Shown: one piece after another, positions 1 to 8,174 of the stretch
How positions within the stretch are numbered: position 1 is the first letter of the stretch
Layout: the number at the start of each line of letters is the position of its first letter
Assembly: GCA_964219355.1 (NCBI GenBank)
Contig: CAXPOZ010000001.1
Span: 992,001-1,056,000 of the forward strand
DNA length: 64,000 bases
Reading direction: 5' to 3'
Origin: Parvularcula sp964219355
GTDB lineage: Bacteria > Pseudomonadota > Alphaproteobacteria > Caulobacterales > Parvularculaceae
Made by a program: the position numbers and the translations under genes
Notes under the pieces: model-generated
Told to the model about the DNA's origin: nothing
Databases searched by the model: none
The model's input: the letters and a program-made list of their open reading frames with translations, nothing else

Positions 1-989
1 GCGGGGATGACCCGGTTCTCACGCCCTTCGGTGAAATGAACGAGCAGTTCGCCCTTGGCAGTTGTCGGCACCAGCTTCTCGCCGAAGCGAATACCCGCAA
101 TCTGTGAGACATTTGCGCCGATCTCGCCAGAGCCCGTCGAAGTCTCGATCCGGTAGCCGCGGGCATCGCGAACCTTCGCTGTCGTGTCCGCCGTCGCCTC
201 AAGGAAGAAGCGATACATCGCAAGAGACAAGGAGGGGTAGACATCAAGGATAGCAAAGGGGTCATCCGCAGGCGTGCCCGTATCGAGATAGGCTAGCAGC
301 GCCGCCTTGCGCACAATTCCATCGGGGTCTTTCGGCGTGCTGACGAAACCCGCATCATAGGCATTGTCATTAATGACAGGAATTGAGTCCGTCACACTGA
401 CATATCTGGGCAGAGCCTGGACAGGCACTTCCCCGGCACTGGATGGACCGTAAAGCCGTTTCGGCTGCATGTCCGGGCCTTCGAAATACTCGAAGAAATA
501 GCCCATGATGACCGCGCCGCCGAGCTCACTCAGCACGCCGAGCTTCTCGCCGAACACTTCATCATGTGGTCGGTATTGCTCGAGCCCCGCAAGCACTTCT
601 TCGGTCGCACCGCCCTTAATCAGTGTGGGGCGCAAATTCTCCGGTGAGGTACGGTCCGCTTCAGAAAAGACGATGTCGTAGGCCACGCCGCCTGCGCCTG
701 CCTCAAACATGCGCTGGGTCATCTCGGCGATCTGCGTGCGCGGCCAAGGCCACTGGCCGATGCGGTCGATCGAGTCCTCGTCGATATCGACAACCCGGAC
801 ACCAACATCCTGATACTCACGGGGTTCCCAACGCTGGAACTGGTCCATCAGCTGGTCGCCAAAACGGTTCAGAGAAAGGGGATTATAGTAATGGATAGCC
901 GCTGTCAGGACGAGCACGATGAGCCCGGCCGCAGCCGGAAGCGCGCGCTTGCGCCATCCCATGCGCATCAATCTGGAACGCTTCGCCAT
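1..989 (-). CDS. CHASE2-domain sensor protein, C-terminus beyond window
   Basis: Reading leftward from the ATG at 989, 329 codons run open to the window edge. Residues about 13-30 form an N-terminal membrane segment after a basic stretch. The rest reads as an extracytoplasmic CHASE2 sensor domain, with the typical early VVDIDEDSI segment, GQWPWPR, and a later block around NDNAYDAGFVSTPKDPDGIVR. CHASE2 domains are normally followed by three membrane helices and a cytoplasmic output domain (adenylate cyclase, kinase or GGDEF), which lies outside the window, so the output cannot be named. The gene is divergent from the outer-membrane protein, FecR and Crp-like genes at 1153-4286. CHASE2 and FecR-domain genes often occur together, which suggests one envelope-sensing unit (inference). 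Confidence 0.85.
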   Translation of the reverse strand, partial: MAKRSRLMRMGWRKRALPAAAGLIVLVLTAAIHYYNPLSLNRFGDQLMDQFQRWEPREYQDVGVRVVDIDEDSIDRIGQWPWPRTQIAEMTQRMFEAGAGGVAYDIVFSEADRTSPENLRPTLIKGGATEEVLAGLEQYRPHDEVFGEKLGVLSELGGAVIMGYFFEYFEGPDMQPKRLYGPSSAGEVPVQALPRYVSVTDSIPVINDNAYDAGFVSTPKDPDGIVRKAALLAYLDTGTPADDPFAILDVYPSLSLAMYRFFLEATADTTAKVRDARGYRIETSTGSGEIGANVSQIAGIRFGEKLVPTTAKGELLVHFTEGRENRVIP

Positions 990-1022
990 GCCCCGCTCTC
1001 TCAGCCCCTCGCCTGCGGCTTA

Positions 1023-1035
1023 AACGGTAACCGTT
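1023..1035. promoter_or_regulatory. Palindrome between divergent genes
   Basis: AACGGT-A-ACCGTT is a perfect 6+6 bp inverted repeat 34 bp upstream of the CHASE2 start, in the 163-bp divergent intergenic region. It has the size and position of an operator, but I do not recognise the family of regulator that would bind it. Nothing else in this gap stands out. Confidence 0.35.
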
Positions 1036-1152
1036 AAGTTTGTGCCCGTCCAGCATCACTGATGTTCTGGACTTCCCATTTTAGGGTTATGTCGTTGACG
1101 GCACACACCCCAGAGGGGTACGAAAGAGCAGCAGTCAGCGGGGGAGAAAACC

Positions 1153-2421
1153 GTGGGGGTTTTCAAGCACGTCATCACGATTTCGCTGGCAACAGCGACG
1201 TCGCTTTGTATTTCCGGAATCAGCAACGCCTCGGCGCAGGAAGAGATCACCTTCCAGCAGGTGTTGAACAATCCATCCGACCAGCAGCTCAATATCACTT
1301 ACGCCCAGCAGCGCGTCGAAGCCGGCGACCTTCTCGCCGCCGCCGCTACGCTGGAGCGTCTGCTGATTGATGAGCCGAACTGGGATGAAGCCCGGCTGCT
1401 TTATGCCAGCGTGCTCTTCCAGCTTGGGGATTACACCGCCGCGAAACGCGAAGCGGACCTCCTCGAAGGCCGCGACTTCTCCGCAGATACGCTGGCTGAG
1501 GTCGAACGCTATCGCACGGCCTCCAATGAGAAGACACAGCGCACGAGGATTTCCGGTCGTGTTTCTGCGGGCCTTGGCTATGACGAAAATGCGGGTTCCC
1601 AACTCGCCGAAGATGGGCTGACGATTGAAAGTGTCGATCAGTTCTCTCTGGTCCTTCGGGGCCGCGCCAAAGTCGAACACGACCTCAGTGACACGAGCGA
1701 GCTTCGCCTGTTCGGTGAGGGCGATGCCTATTTCAAACAGTTTGAGGATGACGAATTCTCGGAATTCCTGATTGCCAGCGCCCGCGCGGGTGTGGCCGGG
1801 GAGACCGGCCTTATGGACTGGCGCGCAAACGTGTCCGGTCGGACTGTCATCATCGGCGGTGATGGATATCTGGATGAGCTTGGCGTTCAAGCGCGGATCA
1901 TGCGGGACTTCACCCCGCGGACACGCGGGACCCTCCAGGTTGGATACCATGACCAGAATTACTCAAACGTCTTTGGCACCGGCGACAATTCGGACTTCCG
2001 CGATGGCGCCCGCGCCGATGCCTCTCTGACCGTCTCACATGTTTTCTCGCCCATGTTCCGCGGCTCGCTTGGCGTCTCCTATCGCGACAAGATGGTCGAT
2101 GAAGACGCGTTCGAAGATCTCTTCGCGTACACATTCCTTGGCGGAGCAGGCAGCTTCAGCGTCTTCTGGCAGAATGGCAGCTATCTGAGCTCGAACCTCA
2201 TCTATCGGGACTATGAGTATAAGGGCACGCGCGCCGACGAGTTCTGGTATTCGCGCGTCGCTTACGGCGTGCCGATCACTGAGCTCACCGGCGACAAGGC
2301 CGCCTGGCTCGATCCAGTCCTCGTTGAGCTGGCCGCAACGCGGTCTGACCGGTCCTCCAACCAGACGGTCTTTGATTTTGACAGCTATGGCGGGGAATTC
2401 CGCCTGATTTACCGCTTCTGA
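1153..2421 (+). CDS. Exported TPR / beta-barrel outer-membrane protein
   Basis: Predicted 422 residues. The GTG start is preceded by a GGGGGAG Shine-Dalgarno sequence. A signal peptide spans about residues 1-28, with likely cleavage after SNASA. Residues about 40-105 form two TPR-like helical pairs. From about residue 135 onward the sequence alternates aromatic and polar residues and ends in ...YRF, as transmembrane beta-strands and the terminal aromatic of outer-membrane barrels do. This layout resembles the surface-lipoprotein assembly modifier (DUF560) or other TPR-barrel proteins, but I cannot assign a specific family. It lies 19 bp upstream of the FecR-domain gene and probably forms an operon with it. 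A barrel beside a FecR protein and a CHASE2 sensor suggests envelope sensing or secretion (inference). Confidence 0.75.
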   Translation: MGVFKHVITISLATATSLCISGISNASAQEEITFQQVLNNPSDQQLNITYAQQRVEAGDLLAAAATLERLLIDEPNWDEARLLYASVLFQLGDYTAAKREADLLEGRDFSADTLAEVERYRTASNEKTQRTRISGRVSAGLGYDENAGSQLAEDGLTIESVDQFSLVLRGRAKVEHDLSDTSELRLFGEGDAYFKQFEDDEFSEFLIASARAGVAGETGLMDWRANVSGRTVIIGGDGYLDELGVQARIMRDFTPRTRGTLQVGYHDQNYSNVFGTGDNSDFRDGARADASLTVSHVFSPMFRGSLGVSYRDKMVDEDAFEDLFAYTFLGGAGSFSVFWQNGSYLSSNLIYRDYEYKGTRADEFWYSRVAYGVPITELTGDKAAWLDPVLVELAATRSDRSSNQTVFDFDSYGGEFRLIYRF

Positions 2422-2440
2422 GGGACGTGACGGGGAGAAT

Positions 2441-3406
2441 ATGACCATGACGATCACACGCCTCACTACCGCCCTTCTGCTGGCGTCGAGCATGTTTGCC
2501 GCCGCCGCTCAGGAAATCGGCAAGGCTTCGGCCATTCGCAACGAAGTCTCCGTCCAGAGCGAGGACGAGGACACGAGCCGCGCCGCCGCTGTGGGCACCG
2601 GCATCAAGATGCGCGACCTGATCACGTCAGGCGACAATTCGGCCATGCAGATGCTGCTTGTCGACCAGACCGTCTTTACCGTCGGCCCGCGGGCTGAGTT
2701 GGTCGTCGATGAGTTCGTCTATGACCCCGAAAGCGATGCCGGCGAAATGACGGCCCGCGTCACCAAGGGCGCGTTCCGCTTCATGTCAGGCCGCACGGCC
2801 AAGAACCCTGAGAATGTCCGCATCGAAACGCCCGTCGCGTCCATGGGGATCCGCGGGACGATCGTTGAAGGCGCCGTCGGTGAAGATGCTGTCCGTCAGC
2901 TTTCCGGCCTTGAGGGCCAGTTCGAAGGCGTACCCACCGGCCCGGAGGCGACGATCCTGGTTCTGCGCGGCCCGAGCACGACGACAGGCGACAACCTCAC
3001 CCGCGAAGGCGAGGTCACGATCACGACGCCGAATGGCACCGTCACGCTGACACGGACCAATTCAGCGGTCTTTATCCCCGGTCCGGGCGCTGCGCCCATT
3101 GGCCCGTTCCCGCTGCCGCAGCAGGCTGTGCAGAGCTTTGGCCAGCAAGTGGTCTCCGTGCCGACAGGTGAGCCTGTCTCGCCTGTCCCGGATATCCAGA
3201 TCCCGCAATCAAATGTCGTAGTCGAAGAAGAGCCCGTCGAGCCAGAACCGCAGGAGCCTGAAGAGGAGAATGTAGTGGAACGGCCAACCATGGCCTGCCC
3301 CGTCTTTGACGGCATTCCCGTCACCGATGGCGGCATCATTCTGGATGGCGGTCAGGGCGGCGTGATCGACGATTTCGGCTCGCTGGAATGCATGGGCGAC
3401 CAGTAA
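2441..3406 (+). CDS. Exported FecR-domain protein
   Basis: Predicted 321 residues with a GGGGAG ribosome-binding site. A signal peptide covers residues 1 to about 23 (cleavage near AAAA/QEIG). The FecR domain occupies about residues 45-150 with the usual TVGPRAELVVDEFVYDP and ETPVASMGIRGT segments. After it come Thr-rich and then Pro/Glu-rich stretches (about residues 225-275) and a short C-terminal tail with two cysteines (one in MACPVF, one in ECM). Classical FecR is an inner-membrane anti-sigma regulator; this one has a cleavable signal and no sigma factor beside it. It belongs to the exported FecR proteins commonly found with CHASE2 cyclases. It is probably co-transcribed with the outer-membrane protein upstream. 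Confidence 0.82.
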   Translation: MTMTITRLTTALLLASSMFAAAAQEIGKASAIRNEVSVQSEDEDTSRAAAVGTGIKMRDLITSGDNSAMQMLLVDQTVFTVGPRAELVVDEFVYDPESDAGEMTARVTKGAFRFMSGRTAKNPENVRIETPVASMGIRGTIVEGAVGEDAVRQLSGLEGQFEGVPTGPEATILVLRGPSTTTGDNLTREGEVTITTPNGTVTLTRTNSAVFIPGPGAAPIGPFPLPQQAVQSFGQQVVSVPTGEPVSPVPDIQIPQSNVVVEEEPVEPEPQEPEEENVVERPTMACPVFDGIPVTDGGIILDGGQGGVIDDFGSLECMGDQ

Positions 3407-3425
3407 GCGCCTTATTGAGTAATGG

Positions 3426-3450
3426 AGCGGGCCCTGTTGCGGCCCGCTGC
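3426..3450 (+). terminator. GC-rich stem-loop after the FecR gene
   Basis: AGCGGGCC and GGCCCGCT flank a 7-nt loop about 20 bp after the FecR stop codon. There is no T-run, so it is a weak or Rho-assisted terminator at best. Confidence 0.4.
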
Positions 3451-3557
3451 AGTTCAGCTGTTTCGTGACACGTGCGTTTTTCCGAATAATCGCTTAGAGT
3501 TATGCGAATTTAGCAGCCGCGGGGGCGCTCCCACCCCCGTTGAGGGGCCGCCGATCT

Positions 3558-4286
3558 ATGGCGGTTTGGGCACGAGGCATGATCGATAAACAGGCGAGCA
3601 TCCGCTTTGAATTGCGGCAGCATGCGTTCTTCGCCGGTATCGACGATGACGGTCTCGATGACCTGATCGCGATTTCCCAGATCAAGATCTTCAAGGGGCG
3701 GCAGGCGATCTGCCGTCAGGGCGAAGATGCCGAGAACATGTATGTCGTCCTCTCCGGCCGGATCAAAATCTGCACGACCTCGCAAGGCGGCAAGGAAACC
3801 GTGCTGGCCTTCATGGGCCCCGGTGAAGTCCTTGGTGAGATTGCAGTCCTCGACGGCGGCCTCCGAACAGCGAGCGCCATCACGATCGAAGAGAGCCGTG
3901 TCCTTGTGATCGGCCGGACAGGTTTCATCAGCTATCTTGAGACCCACCCGAAAGTCGCCCTCAACATTATCGGTGTCCTTTGCGGACGCCTTCGTAAGAC
4001 AGACGAGTTCGTTGAGGAAATGACGACGCTGCAGGCAGGCCCACGGCTTGCGCGCGCGCTCCTTCGCCTCGCCGAGCAATATGGCAAGCCGCAGCCCGAA
4101 GGCGGCATCCTCGTCGACATCAAGCTGAGCCAGGCCAATCTAGGCGCTCATGCCGGCCTGATGCGGGAGAATGTGAACCGCCAGCTCAAAGTCTGGGAAG
4201 ATGACGGCCTGCTTGGCGGCTCCGGCGGGCTGATCACCCTCTTCCGTGTCGATGCTCTCGAAGAGATTGCCGACCAGTCAGCATAA
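3558..4286 (+). CDS. Crp/Fnr-family transcriptional regulator
   Basis: From the ATG at 3558 (GAGGGG ten bases upstream) the protein has 242 residues; an upstream TTG at 3540 and an ATG at 3579 are alternatives. The N-terminal two thirds form a cyclic-nucleotide-binding-type beta-roll (GxGxVLGEIAVLDGG), followed by a dimerisation helix and a winged helix-turn-helix. The recognition helix contains R-E-N-V-N-R, aligning with CRP R180, E181 and R185, the residues that read TGTGA half-sites. No Fnr-type N-terminal cysteine cluster is present. The gene is 12 bp upstream of the retropepsin lipoprotein gene and likely in one operon with it. Three perfect TGTGA-N6-TCACA sites at 9.7-10.7 kb could be targets (inference; other Crp proteins may exist in the genome). 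Confidence 0.88.
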   Translation: MAVWARGMIDKQASIRFELRQHAFFAGIDDDGLDDLIAISQIKIFKGRQAICRQGEDAENMYVVLSGRIKICTTSQGGKETVLAFMGPGEVLGEIAVLDGGLRTASAITIEESRVLVIGRTGFISYLETHPKVALNIIGVLCGRLRKTDEFVEEMTTLQAGPRLARALLRLAEQYGKPQPEGGILVDIKLSQANLGAHAGLMRENVNRQLKVWEDDGLLGGSGGLITLFRVDALEEIADQSA

Positions 4287-4297
4287 GGAGTGATAGG

Positions 4298-5290
4298 ATG
4301 AGAAAGGCTTTCGGCGCACTTTTGTCCGCTATGCTCCTTTCATCCTGCACGAGCACGCCCGCGGATCCCGTCGAAGCCCCCTCGCCGCCCGCACCCGCCA
4401 TCACCGCCAGCCTTCCTTTTCTTGAGCCGCGAACCGATCTGCCGGTCGTCCGGCTGCAAGTCGGTGACAAAGGCGTTTTCTCCTTCATCATGGATACAGG
4501 CGCGAACACTACCGCTGCCTATATCGGCACTTATGAGGCGCTGGGCGCTACAAGGATTGAAGGCGAGGAAGTTCTCGTCCGGGGACTGACAGGCTCCGAT
4601 GAACGCCCCGCCGCGCTCCTCTCCGGCCTGACCATCGGCGAAGATATCTATGATGATATCCATATCGCGATCCTGAAGCCGCGCCCCAAGCCACCCGATG
4701 TCGATGGCGTTCTGGGGACGGATGTCCTCCAGCATTACGCCCTCAAATTCGATCCGGAGATCGACCGCGTCGATTTCATGCCGGCTGCCACTTTTGACGC
4801 AACGCCATATCTCGAATGGGACCAGATCCCGATCTCGCATCTCGAAGGCAGCCCGCTCACCAGAAACCTTTGGTTCGGCAGGGCCCCGATCGTCAGCCGG
4901 TATGTCCCCGTGCTGATTGATACGGGCGCTGATTTCTCCGTCATGAATTGGGCGACCGCTCATTTAAAGAACGATCTAGGCGCGATGTATGAACGGATGC
5001 GGGAGGACTGGGAGGCCTCTGGCGCAACAGGCACATTCAAGCCTTCGCTTTCCATTATCGTTGACCGCTTTCAGATCGGCGGCCATTTCTGGGGCGCCCC
5101 ACGCTTTTTCATCTTCGACCTTGATGCTCTCGAACCCATGGTGGGCGAAGGCCAGCCGCTGATCATCGCAGGCGCAGACATGTTCACTACACGGCGGTAT
5201 GTCATCGATTTTCAGGGCGGCATGGTCTATATCGACCCCAACGGTCCGCACCTCAAATATGAACAAGGCGCCCCCGAAGGAGCGCCTTGA
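4298..5290 (+). CDS. Lipoprotein with two retropepsin-like aspartyl protease domains
   Basis: Predicted 330 residues, ATG preceded by AGGAG. A lipobox LSSC places the lipidated cysteine at residue 17, followed by a Pro/Ala-rich linker, so the protein should be anchored outside the cytoplasm. Two aspartyl protease motifs appear: IMDTGAN with Asp66 and LIDTGAD with Asp208. Each is followed by the hydrophobic segment usual in retropepsin-like domains (GVLGTDVL in the first, IIAGADMF in the second). Most bacterial retropepsins have one domain and dimerise; here both catalytic halves are on one chain. The substrate is unknown. It is probably co-transcribed with the Crp-like gene and converges on gdhA. 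A CAAGGCGC/GCGCCTTG hairpin overlaps its 3' end. Confidence 0.82.
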   Translation: MRKAFGALLSAMLLSSCTSTPADPVEAPSPPAPAITASLPFLEPRTDLPVVRLQVGDKGVFSFIMDTGANTTAAYIGTYEALGATRIEGEEVLVRGLTGSDERPAALLSGLTIGEDIYDDIHIAILKPRPKPPDVDGVLGTDVLQHYALKFDPEIDRVDFMPAATFDATPYLEWDQIPISHLEGSPLTRNLWFGRAPIVSRYVPVLIDTGADFSVMNWATAHLKNDLGAMYERMREDWEASGATGTFKPSLSIIVDRFQIGGHFWGAPRFFIFDLDALEPMVGEGQPLIIAGADMFTTRRYVIDFQGGMVYIDPNGPHLKYEQGAPEGAP

Positions 5291-5320
5291 ATAATCCCGC
5301 CAGTCAGATCCTGATCGTGA

Positions 5321-6901
5321 TCAGATATAGCCTTGAGCCAACATCGCATCAGCGACCTTACGGAAGCCGGCAATGTTCGCGCCCTTGACATAGTTCACAT
5401 ACTGACCGTCCTGGCCGTACATCATGCATTGCTCATGGATTGAGGCCATGATGTTGCGCAGCTTGTCTTCGACCTCTTCGGCCGACCAAGAAAGCCGCAG
5501 CGAGTTCTGGCTCTGCTCAAGACCGGAAACCCCGACCCCGCCCGCATTGACCGCCTTTGCCGGACCAAACATGACGCCGGCCTGTTGCAGCATATGCACC
5601 GCCTCAAGCGTTGAGGGCATGTTCGCGCCTTCGCCAACGGCCTTGATGCCGTTCTTGATGAGAAGTTTTGCGTCTTCAGCTTCCAACTCGTTTTGTGTCG
5701 CACACGGAATGGCGACATCACAGGCAACGCCCCATGGCCGTGAGCCTTCATGGAAGCTCGCGCCCTTCACCCGGTCCGCATAGACCGCGATCGGCGCGCG
5801 TTCGACTTCCTTGATCTGTTTGACGATCTCGAGCTTCTCCGGCGTGATGCCGTTAGGATCATAGATCGTGCCCCGCGAGTCAGACAGGGTGAGAACCGTG
5901 CCGCCAAGCTGGGTCGCTTTTTCCGCAGCATAGGTCGCAACATTGCCTGAACCCGAAATGCAGACGGCCTTGCCGTCCATCGAGTCACCGGCTGCGACGA
6001 GCATGTTCTGGATGAAGTAGACCGCGCCATAGCCGGTCGCTTCTTTCCGGATCAGTGAGCCACCGAAATCGAGGCCCTTGCCGGTAAAGACGCCGGTCCA
6101 TTTATTGGTGATGCGGCGATATTGGCCAAACATGTAGGAGACTTCGCGCGCACCAACACCGATATCACCGGCCGGAACGTCCGTATCTTCACCAATGTGG
6201 CGATAAAGCTCAGTGATGAAGCTCTGGCAGAACCGCATGATCTCGGCATCGGTCTTGCCCTTGGGATCGAAATTCGAGCCGCCCTTGCCGCCGCCCATGG
6301 GCAGGCCGGTCAGCGAGTTCTTGAAGGTCTGCTCAAAGCCGAGGAACTTCAGAACGCTGGCTGTCACGCTGGGGTGAAAACGGATGCCGCCCTTATAGGG
6401 GCCGATCGCGCCGTTGAACTGAACGCGGTAGCCGCGGTTCATCTGCACATTGCCGTCCCGGTCCTGCCACAGCACACGGAAGGAAATCTGGCGGTCTGGC
6501 TCGGTCATCCGGTCAAGGATCATCGTGTCGCGATATTGCGGATTGTCAGCAACGAAAGGCAGGATGCTTTCGGCGACTTCCTGAACGGCCTGATGGAATT
6601 CAGGCTCACCCGGATTGCGCGCCACCACCCCGGCCATGAATGTCTTCAGATCACCGGCGCTGCGCGAGCTGCCGCCTGCGAGCGAGACTTTCGGCATGGT
6701 CGTCATCTTGCGGGTGACTTCCGGCAGCGGAGCACCAGCCCCGGTCGGGCCTTCAGAGAGCTGCTGGCCGATCGTATGGCTTTGCGCGACGGTCGTTTTC
6801 GCATCGGCCGGGGCCACATCAACTTTCGGCGGTGTTGGACTTGGCCCGAGCTTGCGCACGACCTTGGTCGAGGCAGTTGTCGGTTTTCTGCGTTTGAACA
6901 T
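5321..6901 (-). CDS. gdhA: NADP-type glutamate dehydrogenase
   Basis: Catalyses interconversion of 2-oxoglutarate plus ammonia and glutamate in the cytoplasm. The core matches E. coli GdhA closely along its length: YRVQFNGAIGPYKGG, LPMGGGKGGSNFDPKG with the catalytic lysine region, PAGDIGVGAREVSYM, the Rossmann GSGNVA, and CATQNELEAEDA. I chose the ATG at 6901 (GGGGG upstream) over the one at 6925, giving 526 residues. The enzyme is normally about 447 residues. The extra N-terminal segment of about 70 residues is rich in Thr, Pro and Ala and unlike the enzyme core; a start at Met74 would give a normal-length enzyme. A CtrA-like site lies just upstream. Confidence 0.95.
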   Translation of the reverse strand: MFKRRKPTTASTKVVRKLGPSPTPPKVDVAPADAKTTVAQSHTIGQQLSEGPTGAGAPLPEVTRKMTTMPKVSLAGGSSRSAGDLKTFMAGVVARNPGEPEFHQAVQEVAESILPFVADNPQYRDTMILDRMTEPDRQISFRVLWQDRDGNVQMNRGYRVQFNGAIGPYKGGIRFHPSVTASVLKFLGFEQTFKNSLTGLPMGGGKGGSNFDPKGKTDAEIMRFCQSFITELYRHIGEDTDVPAGDIGVGAREVSYMFGQYRRITNKWTGVFTGKGLDFGGSLIRKEATGYGAVYFIQNMLVAAGDSMDGKAVCISGSGNVATYAAEKATQLGGTVLTLSDSRGTIYDPNGITPEKLEIVKQIKEVERAPIAVYADRVKGASFHEGSRPWGVACDVAIPCATQNELEAEDAKLLIKNGIKAVGEGANMPSTLEAVHMLQQAGVMFGPAKAVNAGGVGVSGLEQSQNSLRLSWSAEEVEDKLRNIMASIHEQCMMYGQDGQYVNYVKGANIAGFRKVADAMLAQGYI

Positions 6902-6917
6902 CGTATTACCCCCACAA

Positions 6918-6933
6918 TTAACCACAGCTTAAC
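6918..6933 (+). promoter_or_regulatory. CtrA-like box
   Basis: TTAA-N7-TTAAC matches the consensus of the alphaproteobacterial cell-cycle regulator CtrA. It lies 17 bp upstream of the gdhA start, in the gap between gdhA and the divergent ccmI-like gene. This is one motif match only. Confidence 0.4.
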
Positions 6934-7007
6934 CGTTGAAGCGCGCCTAGGAAAGCTGGTCCGCGCCGTTTTCACCGGTTAATGACCCCCATCTTAGCGC
7001 AAGAAAG

Positions 7008-8150
7008 TTGCCAATCTTGACCATCATTTTAGCCGGCGGGCTGATCACGCTGATCATACTGGCTTTTCTGAGCTGGCCGTTCTTCCGGCAGGAAAAGAGC
7101 GACAGCCCCGAATCCCGTGATGTGGCGATCTATCAGGACCAGCTGGCAGAGCTCGACCGCGATGCCGCACGGGGAGTGCTGACGGAGGATCAGAAAGCTG
7201 CCGCCAAGAACGAGATCGAGCGCCGCCTGCTGCAGGCGCTCAAGCGTGAAGAGGCCGCTCGCACAACGACTGTCAGCCGGGCCGGACGGCTGGCCGTGAT
7301 TGCGTCACTTGCCGCGATCCCGCTGGCTGGCGCCCTGATTTATCTGACGCTGGGCACTCCGAACGGCCCGCAAATGCCGTCCGCGATTTCTCCCTCACAG
7401 GCTCGTGAGCAGCTTGCCGCAAATGAACGCCACCCAGAGCTCGACCAGCAGATTACCGCCCTTGAGAAGCGGCTGGAGACCGAGACGGAGGATGTCGACG
7501 GCTTCACCCTCCTCGCCCGCACCTATGCCCGGCTCGGCGAGTATGACAACGCGCTGCGCGCCTATGCCCAGATCAATCGGCTGACCGGCGGCGGCGACGC
7601 ACAGATGGCGGGCGAGATGGCCGAGGTCATGGTGCTCGCCAATGAAGGCGTTGTCGGGAATGAGGCGCGCCAAATCTTCGAGCTGATCTTAGAGGATTAC
7701 CCCGGTGATCCGCAGTCGGTCTATTATCTCGCGCTGGCGCGCGCCCAAGCCGGAGACGTCCCCGGCGCGCTGGCAGACCTACGCAATTTGCGGGAAAATT
7801 CAGCCGATGGCGCGCCGTGGCTGCCAGCAGTGGATGGCCTGATCGCCCAGCTCTCGCCTGAAAGCCTGCCGCCGGCAGAAGAGGAACGCCGCTTTGCCGG
7901 GCCGTCTACGGAACAGATGCAAGCCGCCCAGAACATGTCGGCGGATGACCGCCAGCAGATGATCGAGGGCATGGTCGAGGGACTGGCCGCACGGCTGGCG
8001 GAAGAACCCGATGATGTCGAAGGCTGGAAACGGCTCGCGCGTGCTTATGAAGTCCTTGGCCGGGCGGATGATGCAGCCGCAGCCCATCGTGAAGTCCTCA
8101 AGCGGGACCCCGATGATGCAGCGGCAAATGCGTTTCTGGAAGGGCGCTAA
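7008..8150 (+). CDS. ccmI: Cytochrome c biogenesis CcmI-like TPR membrane protein
   Basis: Predicted 380 residues from a TTG at 7008 (a second TTG follows at 7017). One membrane helix lies at about residues 2-23, then a coiled-coil stretch with the CcmI signature YQDQLAELDRDAARGVL, a second helix at about 93-113, and TPR repeats at about 160-280 and 330-380. CcmI (CycH) presents apocytochrome c to the System I haem lyase on the periplasmic face. No other ccm gene is nearby, so the assignment rests on sequence. The TTG start and absence of a strong ribosome-binding site leave the exact start open. Confidence 0.82.
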   Translation: MPILTIILAGGLITLIILAFLSWPFFRQEKSDSPESRDVAIYQDQLAELDRDAARGVLTEDQKAAAKNEIERRLLQALKREEAARTTTVSRAGRLAVIASLAAIPLAGALIYLTLGTPNGPQMPSAISPSQAREQLAANERHPELDQQITALEKRLETETEDVDGFTLLARTYARLGEYDNALRAYAQINRLTGGGDAQMAGEMAEVMVLANEGVVGNEARQIFELILEDYPGDPQSVYYLALARAQAGDVPGALADLRNLRENSADGAPWLPAVDGLIAQLSPESLPPAEEERRFAGPSTEQMQAAQNMSADDRQQMIEGMVEGLAARLAEEPDDVEGWKRLARAYEVLGRADDAAAAHREVLKRDPDDAAANAFLEGR

Positions 8151-8174
8151 TAGGCTTCACTCAACTTCAAGAGA

